From Sinonovacula constricta (Eukaryota; Mollusca; Bivalvia; Cardiida; Solecurtidae): a stretch of DNA of 64,000 nt. This document shows positions 1 to 12,700 of this stretch, piece after piece. Position 1 is the stretch's first letter. Each line of letters begins with the position of its first letter. A program made the position numbers and the translations under genes. A model generated the notes under the pieces. That model had not been told where the DNA came from, made no database searches, and saw only the letters and a program-made list of their open reading frames with translations. Location of the stretch: NCBI GenBank assembly GCA_007844125.1, contig CM017567.1, positions 2,847,660-2,911,659 of the forward strand, written 5' to 3'.

Positions 1-751
1 AGATTAATATAATTACTTTGTATCAAATAAACTTTAATAGCAAATATATAGAATAACAAGAAGTTAATAAAACCAATTGCATTTTATTGTAACCATTATT
101 TATCTAGTATCTTTAATGCCAGTATTGAACTTATAATTCTTTGTCTTGCTGTAACGTCCATTATTGTTATTTTTAGAACAAACACCATTTGGTGAATTCT
201 GTCTGTAATATGTATTTTATAATTATATTTGGTCCAATATTTGCAATGGGAAAGGTATTCATGTTCATAAGATTTCTTAACATTTTTTTAAATGTTAACA
301 CACTGAGCACATAAGACATTATTTTACTTTTAATGATCTGATTGTTCAGCCCAAGCATAAGTCTTCCTCCATCATTAATAAGCTGGACATCGGCAATTCG
401 ACCATTATTATATCAATGCAAAATAACAGAAAATAAACAAACACAACTTTTTATGTGAACATATTTTGCTAATGAGCAGAATTTTGCTAGAGTAAGTGTC
501 CTTTTCGTAGTTTACAGCAAAGCTTATCCTTTCTTTCTCTGCAAATAAGAACATTATGTTTTGTTCATGCTAGAAATGGATTATGTCTTCACCTATAAGT
601 TGTATTAGATTATTTCTCAGAGCTAAATGTTATCAAGATTACACAAATATGAGACGGATTTCTTATGTTTAAAATTATACACTAACCTTTATCTCTGTAT
701 ACCATATGGACTTCCTCAGAGCCTTACAATCACAAGAAAACAGTTAAATGG
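1..751. other. AT-rich non-coding stretch
   Basis: No splice-supported exon, RNA gene or clear repeat is seen. Short open frames are what this base composition gives by chance. Confidence 0.5.
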
Positions 752-1271
752 AGGAGTTTTCTTATTTTAACGTGCATGGACACAAATTAGAGTCAATTAA
801 TAATGCTGAGAGTAATATGGTTTATGGTACATATTTATTTTATACTATTTTCACTATTAATTATTGTATAATACTTCACTTGTAGTCATTGTACTGTTTA
901 TGACTGTTTAAATTAAGTATATATCCACAAGTTCTGTTGGATATTGTTCTTCATTTATGGAATATTTTATGGCATAACTAGCAATTTATTAATCATTACA
1001 ATGCTAAAGACTATCAAAGTACCAATTTTATATCAAAGCTTTTCTCATTCAAAATGCCATCAAATACGATTATTTAATCAAATATTGAAATTTTTTGAAT
1101 AGCTTTATCATTTACTTTTTTTGCAACCGAGATGTTGGGGATTTCCTGTAATTGCAATATCTTTAAATCATTTATTGTGCTATACAGCTATGTAAGAATA
1201 CTCAAGTGAAACTAATCAAGTGAAACAAATTGGCCTCATTTATAGGTCATAACAATTTATAAAGAATACAT
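752..1271 (+). repeat. Dispersed repeat R1, copy 1
   Basis: This ~500 bp segment aligns, with small indels, to 20288-20793 in the same orientation. Shared landmarks include a run near 890-960 reading TGTTTATGACTGTTTAAATT and the string GCAACCGAGATGTTGGG near 1127. No coding potential is visible. It is probably a non-autonomous mobile element; its family is not recognised. Confidence 0.75.
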
Positions 1272-3864
1272 GTATATCGATTACACAAATGATCATTGAT
1301 AAAAATATCATGGCTTATTTCAAATTAATGGTTCTTATTTTTAACCTATTTTAAGACAAGTTCTGTCCAGATATTTATGTTTCTCCATTTTACTATAGAA
1401 GTCAACCTTATGACCTCTATTGTAACCAATATAAGACTTAAATGGTCTTAATTATGATAGATACATTCAAAAATCATAAATCATTCATGTTGTATTGATA
1501 CATTGTAATCTATTGCTTTGTTTCATTGTTACGTGATCCATATACTTAAAGCAGGCTACTGGTTTTGATATAAACTATGAATATTTTAAATATGTTATAT
1601 GCTGTATAATCTTGAGGGAAGACATTGAATGTGGATTACCAAAATTGCAAAGGACTATAACCTCTATCCTTGTACATACAATATGCAATCACTTTTATAT
1701 AAGACCACTCTGTTTTTATTAACATATAGATAAAGACCGTTTTTTCTCTTAAGCGGTTATTTTATACAGGACTTTCATTGAGGTCAATATATAATTTTGA
1801 AGACCTGGGTAATATGACATTCATTAAGGATGCAGTCCTCAGTCAAGTACACAAAATTATATATTGACCGAAACATAAGTCTTAACTAGTTATATCACAT
1901 ACCCTATGAAATCATGCTGTTTTTGTGTGTACAACAAGCCATCCATGTTTCTCATTGCAACATAAAACTTTCCAAGATGCCAATCCAACTCATCTGCATT
2001 TAAAGTCTGTTCTCTCATTTTTCTACAACAGATAATCATGAAAAGCATTTACTACTATCAACGTTATACTTTTTGTTCTTCTTGATGTTATATCTTGTCT
2101 TAATCTTACCAAATCATCATCAGATACACAAACTGTTGATTTCTTTTACCAGACGCGTTTTTTATTGTAGCAACAGTGCATATAAAAAGAATACGATTAT
2201 GTTCTCTGTGCTCACAAAAACATTCTTGAATTAATATCACTTTATATTGACTCTCACATGAGCAGCACGCGACCAATCAAATCGCTTTAAATTCTAACGG
2301 TATATGATATGTATTTATAAGCAATACATAATCTTAGTTATTCCACATAGAGCTACATGTAACAACAACAGGGCATACTTTATTTGTGTTAACTGTGACA
2401 TATATCTGATGCTATGAAATAAATAACAAAGGAAATAGGCACGTTTAGCTTTCTACTTTAATAGCTCTTACTAAATGTTATTCATCTTCTTACATCAACA
2501 TGTAAATGGGCCTTCACACATGGATAGAGACTTAGCGGTAAATAGTCTGGTCCCTGATCAGACAGCTCCCGGCAAGGTGCTGGCTGATCTAGGTCTTCTA
2601 TTTTTGCCTAAAATAAATCTGTGTTTATCAGGCTTAGTCTTAAAATATCAACCCAGATATATGTATAAGCTCAATACCATGAAAACCATGTTACCTCATA
2701 CATGTAACTAAAGGTCACATAATTCTATATGACTCTCTGAAACAATAGTTAAGACATTATTTTCATTTGTTTTCAATCATACTGACTGGTTTTACTTATG
2801 GCACTTTTAAATTGACCCAAACATTTTTAGTTGTTTCTGCTATCAGTGCTTGTTCATATTCTTAAAGAAATCATTTTAAATCATCACGTTTTCATTCTTA
2901 TTGGCAGTCATTTTTGTAATTACCATCATTCCATTGTATGCTAAATAGTTAAATTTTATAACTATTTTCTCTCATAAAAACAATGCAATTTATATTTTGT
3001 CCCTTACCTTATTAAATGTAAATGTAAGGGAGATAAGTATGGCAAGACCGATTCTAGTGATGTTTATGGTTACCTACCTTAACTATTATGAACTTAATGT
3101 GCTTACCCACTGCATGAATATTGTTTCCCTTGATGATTAATATTTTTCGATTTTTCTCTTAAAGATATAATTTATCATTGCAAGATTTATCAATAAATTT
3201 TTAATCCTTGTTAAATATTTGTTCTATTTGAATTATTGTTTTGACTACTGAAAGATTTTTTACTAAATTTCGATGAAAAAAAGAGAATGTGACATTCAGT
3301 AATTTATGTTTAGCCCTGTCATTCATGGTACAGGCTTAGATTTTGAAAATTCAAATAATTTTCTTTAGTTTCTTTTTTTAAACTGTTAAATATATTTTAA
3401 ATACTTGTATGTTCAGAACATAATTTTAGTTCCAAATATAAAACAGTCTACAAATAACACCTAAATGTTGAAAATTTAGTTGTGTAGAATATACAAGGAT
3501 AAGGGATTATTGTGCATTCATTGCAAATGCATAAAATGATATATGAAGTAAAACGTTAATTGACAATTGGTTATAGTTATCAAGCACAACTTCTTTTAGG
3601 TTTTTGCATCTTCAGTTTGAATATTATGTCAAATTTGAAGATATTTTATTGAATAAATTCGGCAGGGTCACAACTAATCATATGTACCTATAAAATTACT
3701 AAATTCCATACATATTTATTTAAATACTTGTTTCCCTATTGAGCCAATTATTGTACTGATAATGCCTGACGAAAGTAACTCCACATGTTAAGTTTGAAGA
3801 TAATTCTATACAAAATTGCTTTTAAAGCTGTAGCCTAAAAACTGTTATTTCATGTCTTGTTGCA
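1272..3864. other. Gene-free AT-rich stretch
   Basis: No gene, RNA or ordered repeat is recognised. A 78-codon frame at 2475-2711 has no recognisable domain or splice context and was not accepted. Confidence 0.45.
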
Positions 3865-4225
3865 TGAAACATCCCTGCAAAATGATGTTCATTGATACCA
3901 TAGATATGTGTGAACTGTGAAACATAAAACTCCTGTCCTCATTGTAAACAGGTATTTCATATCTGAGCCATAAAGCAGAGATAGCTATTTTTAACTAGGA
4001 AAACCATGTAACAACTTACTTTTGAGATCAAGTTATATCGTAATCCTGTTAAACCGTTCTGGCATCAATATATATTTTATCATGGGTCGCTTTTGCATTT
4101 ATTATAGGTTTGACTAGAATGAGCAGTTAATGTTTCCCCCAAAGCAGTGGTAAGATATTGTTACATGTATTTGGTATAGGCAACCTGTCGGATATGATTC
4201 TCCCAACTTAAAGGCAATACAATAT
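3865..4225 (+). repeat. Dispersed repeat R2, copy 1
   Basis: The segment resembles 9960-10370 and 10563-11035. Shared blocks occur in order: AACAGG then TTTC, GCAGAGATAGCTATTTTTAA, ACTTACTTTTGAGATC, and CAAAGCAGT followed by GATATTGTTA and TATTTG. Divergence is considerable. No open frame is conserved among copies, so it is probably non-coding mobile DNA. Confidence 0.65.
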
Positions 4226-4865
4226 CTTGGAGGGAACATATTCACACATATAAATTACCAAACAGAAATAATATTTGAATCCTTTATTCATTGTGTATAG
4301 CCAACATGTTGTTTTCTTGAGTAAATTTTGTTATATAAATAGTTCCAAAAAAGTATTGATGTCTGTCTTGCTTGTCTTATATTCATGGCTCGTCAGAGTT
4401 TGAAGGACAATTTTGGTAACTTTGTTTTAACCTTTATTATTTAAATTGGAAGTTAATTCTTGTTCTACTTGCATTTATTCCTTAATTGAATGCTGACCTC
4501 CTGGGAATAATCCAGTACTCAGGTATTGACAACCTTGTATAATACACTGTAAATAATCTTGCCCAATGACTTTCAACACATTGATGGCGTGGGTTTCAAA
4601 CCATAAACCCTACAATGCCTTTACCTCTAGACTATGGAGGCCCACAACCTTATCAGTTTCAAGCATAATGTATTATTTTACATGTGGACTATGTTTAAAA
4701 AGTCATAATTGGCATAATAATACCTATCTATGGTTATTTTTTAAAAAAAAAGTTCTATGGTAAATGGACATCTGGTAACGAAGGATTGATAATTGTATAT
4801 TATATCAATTCCTTTTACATATAATAAGTTTTAAAATAGCTATTTTATTCCAGTTACTTTTAGGT

Positions 4866-6610
4866 TGCCTGTTGATCAATGGTTCGAGTTGCCATTTTTG
4901 GGCACATTTGCATCTCATTGTGCGGGTTCAAGTCTCCATCTTATAACCTCTCAACCCCTCACTCATTGGGATTAAGCTTTTGTCTTTTAGCACATCAGCC
5001 CCTAAATGCACGGGATTGAGTTATGGTCTTGTAGCACCTCAGCCCCTAAATGCATTGGATTAAGCCCAGGTCTTGCAGCCCCTCAGCCCTTAAATGCATG
5101 GGTTCAAGCCCTGGTCTTGTAGAACCTCAGCCCCCAAATGCATGGGATTAAGTTCTGGTCTTGTAGCACCTCACTCACAAAAGCGTGGGATTACGTTTTT
5201 GTCTTGTAGCACCTCAGTCCCTAAATGGACGGGATTAAGTTCTTGTCTTGTAGCAACTCAGCACCTAAATGCATGGGTTCAAGTCCCGGTCTTGTAGCAA
5301 CTCAGCCCCTAAATCCATGGGATTAAGTTCTGGTCTTGTAGTACCTCACCCCCAATGCATGGGATTAAGTTCTTGTCTTGTAGCACCTCAACCCCTAAAT
5401 GACCGGGATTGAGTTCTGGTCTTGTAGCACCTCAGTCCCTAAATGCATGGGATTAAGCCCTGGTCTTTTAGCATATCAGCCCCTAAATGCATAGGATTAA
5501 GTTCTGGTCTTGTAACACCTCAGCCCCTAAATGCATGGGATTAAGCCCTGGTCTTGTAGCACCTCAGCCCAAAAATGCACGGAATTAAGTTTTTGTCTTG
5601 TAACACCTCAGTCCCTAAAAGCATGGGATTAAGTTATGGTCTTGTAGCACCTCAGCCCCTAAATGCATGGCTTTAAGTCCCGGGCTTGTAGCACCTCAGC
5701 CCATAAATGCATGGTTTAAGTCCCGGTCTTGTAGCACCTCAGCCCCTAAATGCATGGGATAAAGTCCCGGTCTTGTAGCACCTCAGCCCCTAAATGCTTA
5801 GGAATAAGTTCTGGTCTTGTAGCACCTCAGCCCCTAAATGCATGGGATTAAGCCCGGGTCTTGTAGCACCTCAGCCCATAAATGCACGGGATTAAGTTCT
5901 GGTCTTGTATCCCCTGAGCCCCTAAATGCATGGGATTAAGTTCTGGTCTTGTAACATCCCAGCCTCTCACTGCATGGGTTGAAGTCCTGGTCTTGTAGCC
6001 CGTCAGCCCCTAAATAAATAGATTAAGTTCTGGTCTTGTAACACCTCAGCCCCTCAATTCATGGGTTTAAGTCCTGGTCTTATAACACCTCAGCCTCTCA
6101 CTGCATGAGTTCAAGTATTGGTCTTATAACACCTCAGCCTCTCACTATGTGGGTTCAAGTATTAGTCTTGTAACATCTCAGCCTCTCACTGCCTGGATTC
6201 AAGTCCTGGTCTTGTAACACCTCAGCCTCTCACTGCATGGGTTCAAGTATTGGTCGTATAACACCTCAGCCTCTCACTGTGTGGGTTCAAGTATTAGTCT
6301 TGTAACATCTCAGCCTCTCACTGCATGGACTCAAGTCCTGGTCTTGTAACACCTCAGCCCCTCAATTCATGGGTTTATGTCCTGGTCTTATAACACCTCA
6401 GCCTTTCGCTGCATGGGTTCAAGTATTGGTCTTATAACACCTCAGCATCTCAATGGATGGGTCCAAGTATTGGTCTTGTAGCACATCAGCCCCTCACTGC
6501 ATGGGTTCAAGTCCTGGTCTTGTAACACTCAATCCTCTTACTGCACGGGTTCAAGTCATGATTGAGTAGCACCTCAACCCCTCATTGTGTTGGTTTATGT
6601 CCTGGTTTAG
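4866..6610 (+). repeat. 44-bp tandem array (~38 copies)
   Basis: The unit is about 44 bp, built on CACCTCAGCCCCTAAATGC, then ATGGGATTAAG, then a CTGGTCTTGTAG block. Units up to about 5990 mostly carry CCCCTAAATGC. Later ones mostly carry CCTCTCACTGC followed by GGGTTCAAGTCCTGG, so the array has at least two sub-families arranged in blocks. Because 44 is not a multiple of three, no protein repeat is encoded. No spacers separate the units. The GGTTCAAGTCC part resembles a Pol III B box. Confidence 0.93.
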
Positions 6611-7835
6611 TAACAGTGCACTTGTTTTCCTAACCAGACATATGTTTCCGGTCTCCCTCCAGCAATTATTGTTAGATTTTGTCAACATGACACTAACTTT
6701 GTTTGTCTGATGTTTGTAAACAATCAAAACCAATTCAAACATGGTTCTTATTTAATTTTAGAGCTTTATACTCAGCCAAAGATATTTGTGATACTAGTAT
6801 TACGACTTCATATTATGATTTTATAAAGTGTTAGTAATGTAGTATTACGACTTCATAAGGTTTAAGATATTTATTATTATAATGTTTGTACCTTTACTCT
6901 TATTTATATCTTAGCAATGAAACAATTATGCGCATCATAACTATTTACATGTTTATTATAAGAATAATGAGCATTTAGACTTTATGCAATTAACTAGATA
7001 TTATATTCAAAGCAACAGAAGTTATCTGTACTGACACTGTAGTTACAAGCATTTGTTTGTTGGCATTATATTCCATATACAATACAATGCTTTCCATTTC
7101 CTTTTACTTTAACCAAGCATTTATTGGTTCCGTTTTACCAGATAGGTCATCAATTTAATTTCCTGTATATCTCTAATTGTATCAATCATCTAGCGTACAA
7201 AACCTTTACTCAACTTTTTATCAACAATGTCTGGACAGATACTCACATTAATCTTTCAATAGTCTTTAAAGTAGAAAACTACACATTTATTTTAAAACAC
7301 CTTTAAGCAACAGTCTTCCACACCTGATTGAATAGATATCAATACACTTGAAAACAAAACTATTTTCATTAAACCATAAAATATGGATGTTACATGGTGA
7401 AGATTAAGTTTTAATAGGTATTACCAAAAAAATGTTATGCACATGTAAACTGTTATTGTATTGATAATGTAACCTTGTACATGCAAACTATTTCTTTCCA
7501 ATTTTGACAGATTTGTATGTGTTAAGTCAATGCTTTCTTCTGTTTGTTATGCTTGTTGCTAGTTGCCTCTGGTTTACAAACGATGTATGATTGTGTAATA
7601 AACTAAGTCATGCAATCTTAGCATGTTTTATTATTTTGTTCGTTAATCCTCAATGTAATGTGTCATTATCCTTGATATGATGTGTTATTATTCCATGACA
7701 ATATGACAAGGTCATGTAGTAATTACCACATAAATTCAATTTTAAATTCAATTATCTGTACAAAGATATACACACACATATTATTGTAAAAGTGTCACAT
7801 TCACTGAGACCAAACGTAATACACTCATATCAAAT
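6611..7835. other. Gene-free AT-rich stretch
   Basis: No exon, RNA gene or ordered repeat is recognised. The string AGTATTACGACTTCATA occurs twice (about 6798 and 6841) as a small local duplication. Confidence 0.4.
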
Positions 7836-7839
7836 AAAA

Positions 7840-7965
7840 AAAGTTTACCACATTGGAATGGCCTCTCAGTATAAGGACCAACTGGGGTGTTTAAACTTGT
7901 GCTATAGAGCTTCCCAACTTCACACTTACTGCAGTTTTGTCTCACAGATTAACAAAACACGACAA
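7840..7965 (+). repeat. Diverged copy of dispersed repeat R3
   Basis: The core (near 7878) reads GACCAACTGGGGTGTTTAAA and continues with GAGC, TTCCCAACTTCACACTT. It matches, with substitutions, the better-preserved copies at 25995-26745 and 43431-44080. No coding content is seen. Confidence 0.55.
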
Positions 7966-8689
7966 ATATATATTATATAAATACAATCTTATTTACTTTT
8001 TTCATATTTCTTTACCTGTAATCTGTATCATAAAGTGATGTTCTTTCTCGACTGTAAAGTATCAGGTAGCTTACAGTTTCTGGACTATATCTTTTACATG
8101 ACATTTTTAACCCACAATGTCTCCGAAAACGAGGTCAGTAAGTTGTACAAAACAATTGGAAACCAAAAAAAATATGTGACACAGAAGACGGACAAAAAAG
8201 TAGCGAACAAATGTTCACTTCAAAATTGTATTCATATTTGCAACAATGAACTAGAGAGGTTCTTGACAAACCAAGCCTGTGATAGGTTTAGATAACGTAA
8301 ATCATAGGAAGTCTAGCAACATACTATCAAAAGTACTTGACAGTTTAACATTTATAAATAAAACACTTAAATAATAGTTGATCTAACATCATCAAAAATT
8401 ACATTAAAATTCTTATATCCACTTATAATTCACGAGGAAAGAGCTTTAGCATTGTTATCAGCAGCATGGTATGGAAGGAAATCCGGTAAGGGTCATTGTT
8501 TTGCAATTTTGAAGGAGGCACAAGTTAAAGTTGATAAATGTTATGTGCGCAATTAGCTGGGTCTAGTTCAGTTATTAGTTTCAGCAGAAAGAGTCAATAC
8601 ACTGCTGGCTTTAAGCTATCGACATTGTATCAATGGTTGGAAAAGAAGCACTGATATATTTTGGAAGGTAGGTTTTTATATAGTTGACA

Positions 8690-9605
8690 TATTTTGACAT
8701 CGTTATATATAATGACCATATCAATTAAGTGACATATTTCACAGATATGTGAAAGAACCTTATTGATAAAATGACATGGTTTGACAAAGCTATGTGTATA
8801 AACTTTATAGGCTCAATGGGTTTAAAGGAAATGTTTTGACACAGCTATGCGTTATGACTAAATCCCCCTAATAACTTGTTTTGACACAGCTCTGTATACT
8901 GATCATTTCGACTAAATGACATGTTTTAAAACAGCTTTGTGGAGGGACGGTAAAGGGCCAATGACATGTTTTGACAGGGCGATGTGTAATGGCCAGATCT
9001 ATTAAATGACATGTTTTGACAGGGTTACGTGTAATGACCGGATCTATTCAATGGCATGTTTTGACAAGGCTATGTGCAATGACCGGATCTATTAAATGGC
9101 ATGTTTTACAGGGTTACGTGTAATGAGCGGATCTATTAAAAGGCATGTTTTGACAGGGTTATGTGTAATGACCGGATCTATTAAATGACATGTTTGACAG
9201 GGTTATGTGTAATGACCAGATCTATTAAATGACATGTTTTGACAGGGTTACGTGTAATGACCGGATCTATTCAATGGCATGTTTTGACAAGGCTATGTGC
9301 AATGACCGGATCTATTAAATGGCATGTTTTACAGGGTTACGTGTAATAACCGCATCTATTAAATGGCATGTTTTGACAAGGTTCTGTGTAATGACCCGAT
9401 CCATTAAATGACAAGTTTTGACAGGTCTATGTGTAATGACCGGATCTTTTAAATGGCATGTTTTGACAGGGCTCTGTGCAATGGCCGGATCGATTAAATG
9501 GCATGTTTTGACAGGGCTATGTGTAATGACATTATCGGGTAAATTACTTATTCTGAGAAAGCTGTGTGCAATGACCGTTTGGATGAAAAGACATGTTTCT
9601 ACGAA
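8690..9605 (+). repeat. 45-bp tandem array (~20 copies)
   Basis: The unit of about 45 bp is TGACATGTTTTGACAGGG, then TTATGTGTAATGACC, then GGATCTATTAAA. Copies at 9000-9400 are the most alike, and those at both ends are more diverged, as expected of an array that grows by central unequal exchange. 45 is divisible by three, so one reading frame gives a short repetitive open frame at 9418-9609, but no splice or start context supports a protein. The array ends about 175 bp before the first coding exon of the ITAM-like receptor gene. Confidence 0.93.
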
Positions 9606-9779
9606 GTAATGTAACGTCTAGTTGTAGGTTGCTGATTAAACGATTAAACATCTGATATAAATGTGAATTTAAGAATGTTACATTTTTTTACCTCTAGCTT
9701 AGCCAAATTAACTTATTGAACTTATTGAAGTTGTTAAAGAACCATTATCAGGTGTTTTAATGACGGTTTCTATTGTAGG

Positions 9780-12700
9780 ATGCTGCCGATTTTAGCAATC
9801 TTGTTCATCATCTTCAATCTCGCTGTTGCAGGTAGGACTTTAAATGGTTTTCTAAAGGTGGTATCGACAGTGTCGACCAACATTTATTTTCTCAAATAAC
9901 CAAAAAAGTCATTGTTACCCGAAAAGAGCCTTCAAAATTCCGTTCATTGATGTCCTAGATCTTTGGGAAAAATCAATCATCAATAACCACTCGTCATTGC
10001 AAACAGGAATTTCCCTTCAGAGGGACGCTGCAGAGATAGCTATTTTTAAACTTAAAAAACATTTGAGCACTTACTTTTGAGATCGCGTTAGATAGTTATC
10101 CGTGTAATCCACTTCGACGCCGATATCGATTTTTTGCAGAGACCACTATGAAGCTTTTTATACAGTTGGAAATAATGCACATTCAGAGTAATGTTTTTTT
10201 CGCATTTAGTTCTGTCTAACCATTCAGTTAGTGTCCGACATTATATTTATTTTTTATAAGGATTATGGAAATGGGTTCATACAAAAATTATTCCCTAAAT
10301 TCCCCAAAGCAGTCGTATGATATTGTTATATGTATTTGACATAGGCAATATACCGGACACCAACTTTAAATATAAAGACGTTTATTCTGATACAGCAATA
10401 TATACCAAAATCAAAACAAAACCTATTCAACTAAAATGTAATAAGCAAACAACGTTTGTTACATCATCACCACCTATGTTTGTAAGGGGTAAGCGGCTCT
10501 TTATTAAAGGTGGTATGCGACAGTTTGGACCATTTTGTTCCTCTCATCTCATAAATTATTGATACATGAAAACATCTTGCGAAATGATGTGTATTAGTGC
10601 CTTATATCTATTGGGAAAGTTAAGCATAACACCCCACTTGTGATTACAGAAAGGTATATTCTATCCGAGCCACGCTGCACAGTTAGCTATTTTTAAACAA
10701 AGAAAAGCACGTGACCACTTACATGTACTTTAGAATTCACGTTCTGATGTCGATATCTATTTTTAGCTGAAATCTCTATCGCTATCCTTCACCCCATTCC
10801 AACGTCGAATGTGCTTCTTAGTAGATATGGAAATAATTGAAATTCAGGGCGATATATTTCACGATTTGTACGGTCAAACAATTAAGTGGGGGTAATGTTA
10901 TAAAATCGTTTAGTTAAACTAAAGTATAAGTATACTGAGCAATTATATACACATACACCAGAACAGGGTCAATATGTTGATACATGTTTTAGATAAAGGC
11001 AAACTGTCAGATATCACCTTTAAGAACATTGCCTGCATTTTCTAAAACACACGTTTTTGTACAACATATGTTTTAAGTGATATTTTCTCATCTTCCATTT
11101 AAAATGGACTGTTATGGCATTTGTAAGCCTAGAGGCAATGAAACCTATTTCAAAATTTTGCAACTCTACTTAAATGTGTCTTTCAGCTACCTACTAAAGT
11201 TAAATTTGTCAAAACTTACTTCCATTAAAAACACATAAAAATATAATGTGTTTATCTCGAAATATGTTTTGTCATAAAGCATTTTTATCATATATTTGCA
11301 GATTTAAAATGCAACTTTACAAAAGATATAATTTGCACAAAAAATGACTTATTCTGTTGTTTATTCTAAACAATGTATGCAACCCATTGACTTTTTTTAT
11401 ATTTAGCGATGCTTTATGATGTGATGCATATATCATATTAGAAAATATATTAGAATATATAAATTGAGCTATTCCTATGTCTGACCAAATCGTAATTGTA
11501 TAATCACCTTAATGTTTAGATACTCAATCAATTTTATGTTCTAAAAAGTGTAATATGTTGTTATATTTGATTGTGCGCATGCGTGACATGGTGGTCAGGA
11601 AAATTTGAAAACAGTGAGAACAGTGAGAAAATTTGGATATTTTTCTTATAACTTATAGCTGGATCTACCGTTTCTTTATCATCTAGTCAGTTAAGAATAG
11701 ACTTATAAGTGATCGTGAATGACTAGGAAAATAAAGTCGAAGCAATCGCCGGGAGAAGATAGAGATCAAACTTCATTGAAAAGGCGGGAGTGCAAACCAA
11801 AGGATAAAATGGACAGTGAAAAAGGTAAAAAGAATAACACTGGGGCTACTAGTGGTCAGTTTCAGACACCGCAAACCCCACAATATTCTGCACCCAGCCT
11901 AAACTACATGCAATATCCTCAAAATATGACCGCGCTCTTTCACCCAGTATGGGGGTTGGTAACCCCAGGGATGTCTCCTGGCGGACAGGCAACGCCCAAC
12001 TCTCCAGGTACAATGAAAAATGATCTAGTTTCGATAATCATCAAACGATTAGACAGTATGGACAGTAAACTTGCCCAACTAGATTCTATTCAGACGAGTG
12101 TGAACACGGTAAACACAAGAGCATGGATAAAAAGATCAGTGACCTTGAAATCAAAGTGTGTGAAATCGAACAAAGCCAAGAGTTTGACAGCCAGACCTTA
12201 AATGACATTAGCAAACAACACACAAATTTAGACACCTTTTCTCAGAAAATGAAAAAAATTGAATCTCAACATATGGAGACTGAACAAGCGCTCAAATCAG
12301 AAATATTGGAGCTCAAATGTCGCAGTATGCGAGATAATCTCCTATTTCATAAAATCTCTGAGAAAAAAGGCGAAAACAGTGAGCAGTAAGTGCTCATTTT
12401 CCTGGAAACGCATTGAAGATAGAGAACGCGTCCCAAGAAATACGCTTTAGAGAGCCCATCGTGTCGGACCATATAGAGTCGATAAAACGCGACCGATTGT
12501 GGCGAAATTCGCCGACTTCCCAGACCGCGAAAAGGTTCTTCGAGCCGCCAGAAAAGCCAGGGAGGAGAGTACAAACCACGGAGTCTCGGAACAATATCCG
12601 AACGAGATCGTAGATAAGCGCCGGAAGTTGATACCAATCATGTTACAGGCTCAGAAGGATGAAAAAGATGCCTATATCAAGGTTAATAAACTATTCATCA

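Noticed and set aside
2475..2711. 78-codon frame as a gene
   Set aside because: No recognised domain and no flanking splice or promoter signal.
4866..6610. CRISPR-like array
   Set aside because: Units abut with no unique spacers, and the setting is a eukaryotic genome with introns.
12347..12641. Minus-strand frames over the LINE ORF1
   Set aside because: They are shadows of the ORF1 remnant; the plus strand carries the recognisable coiled coil and C-terminal region.
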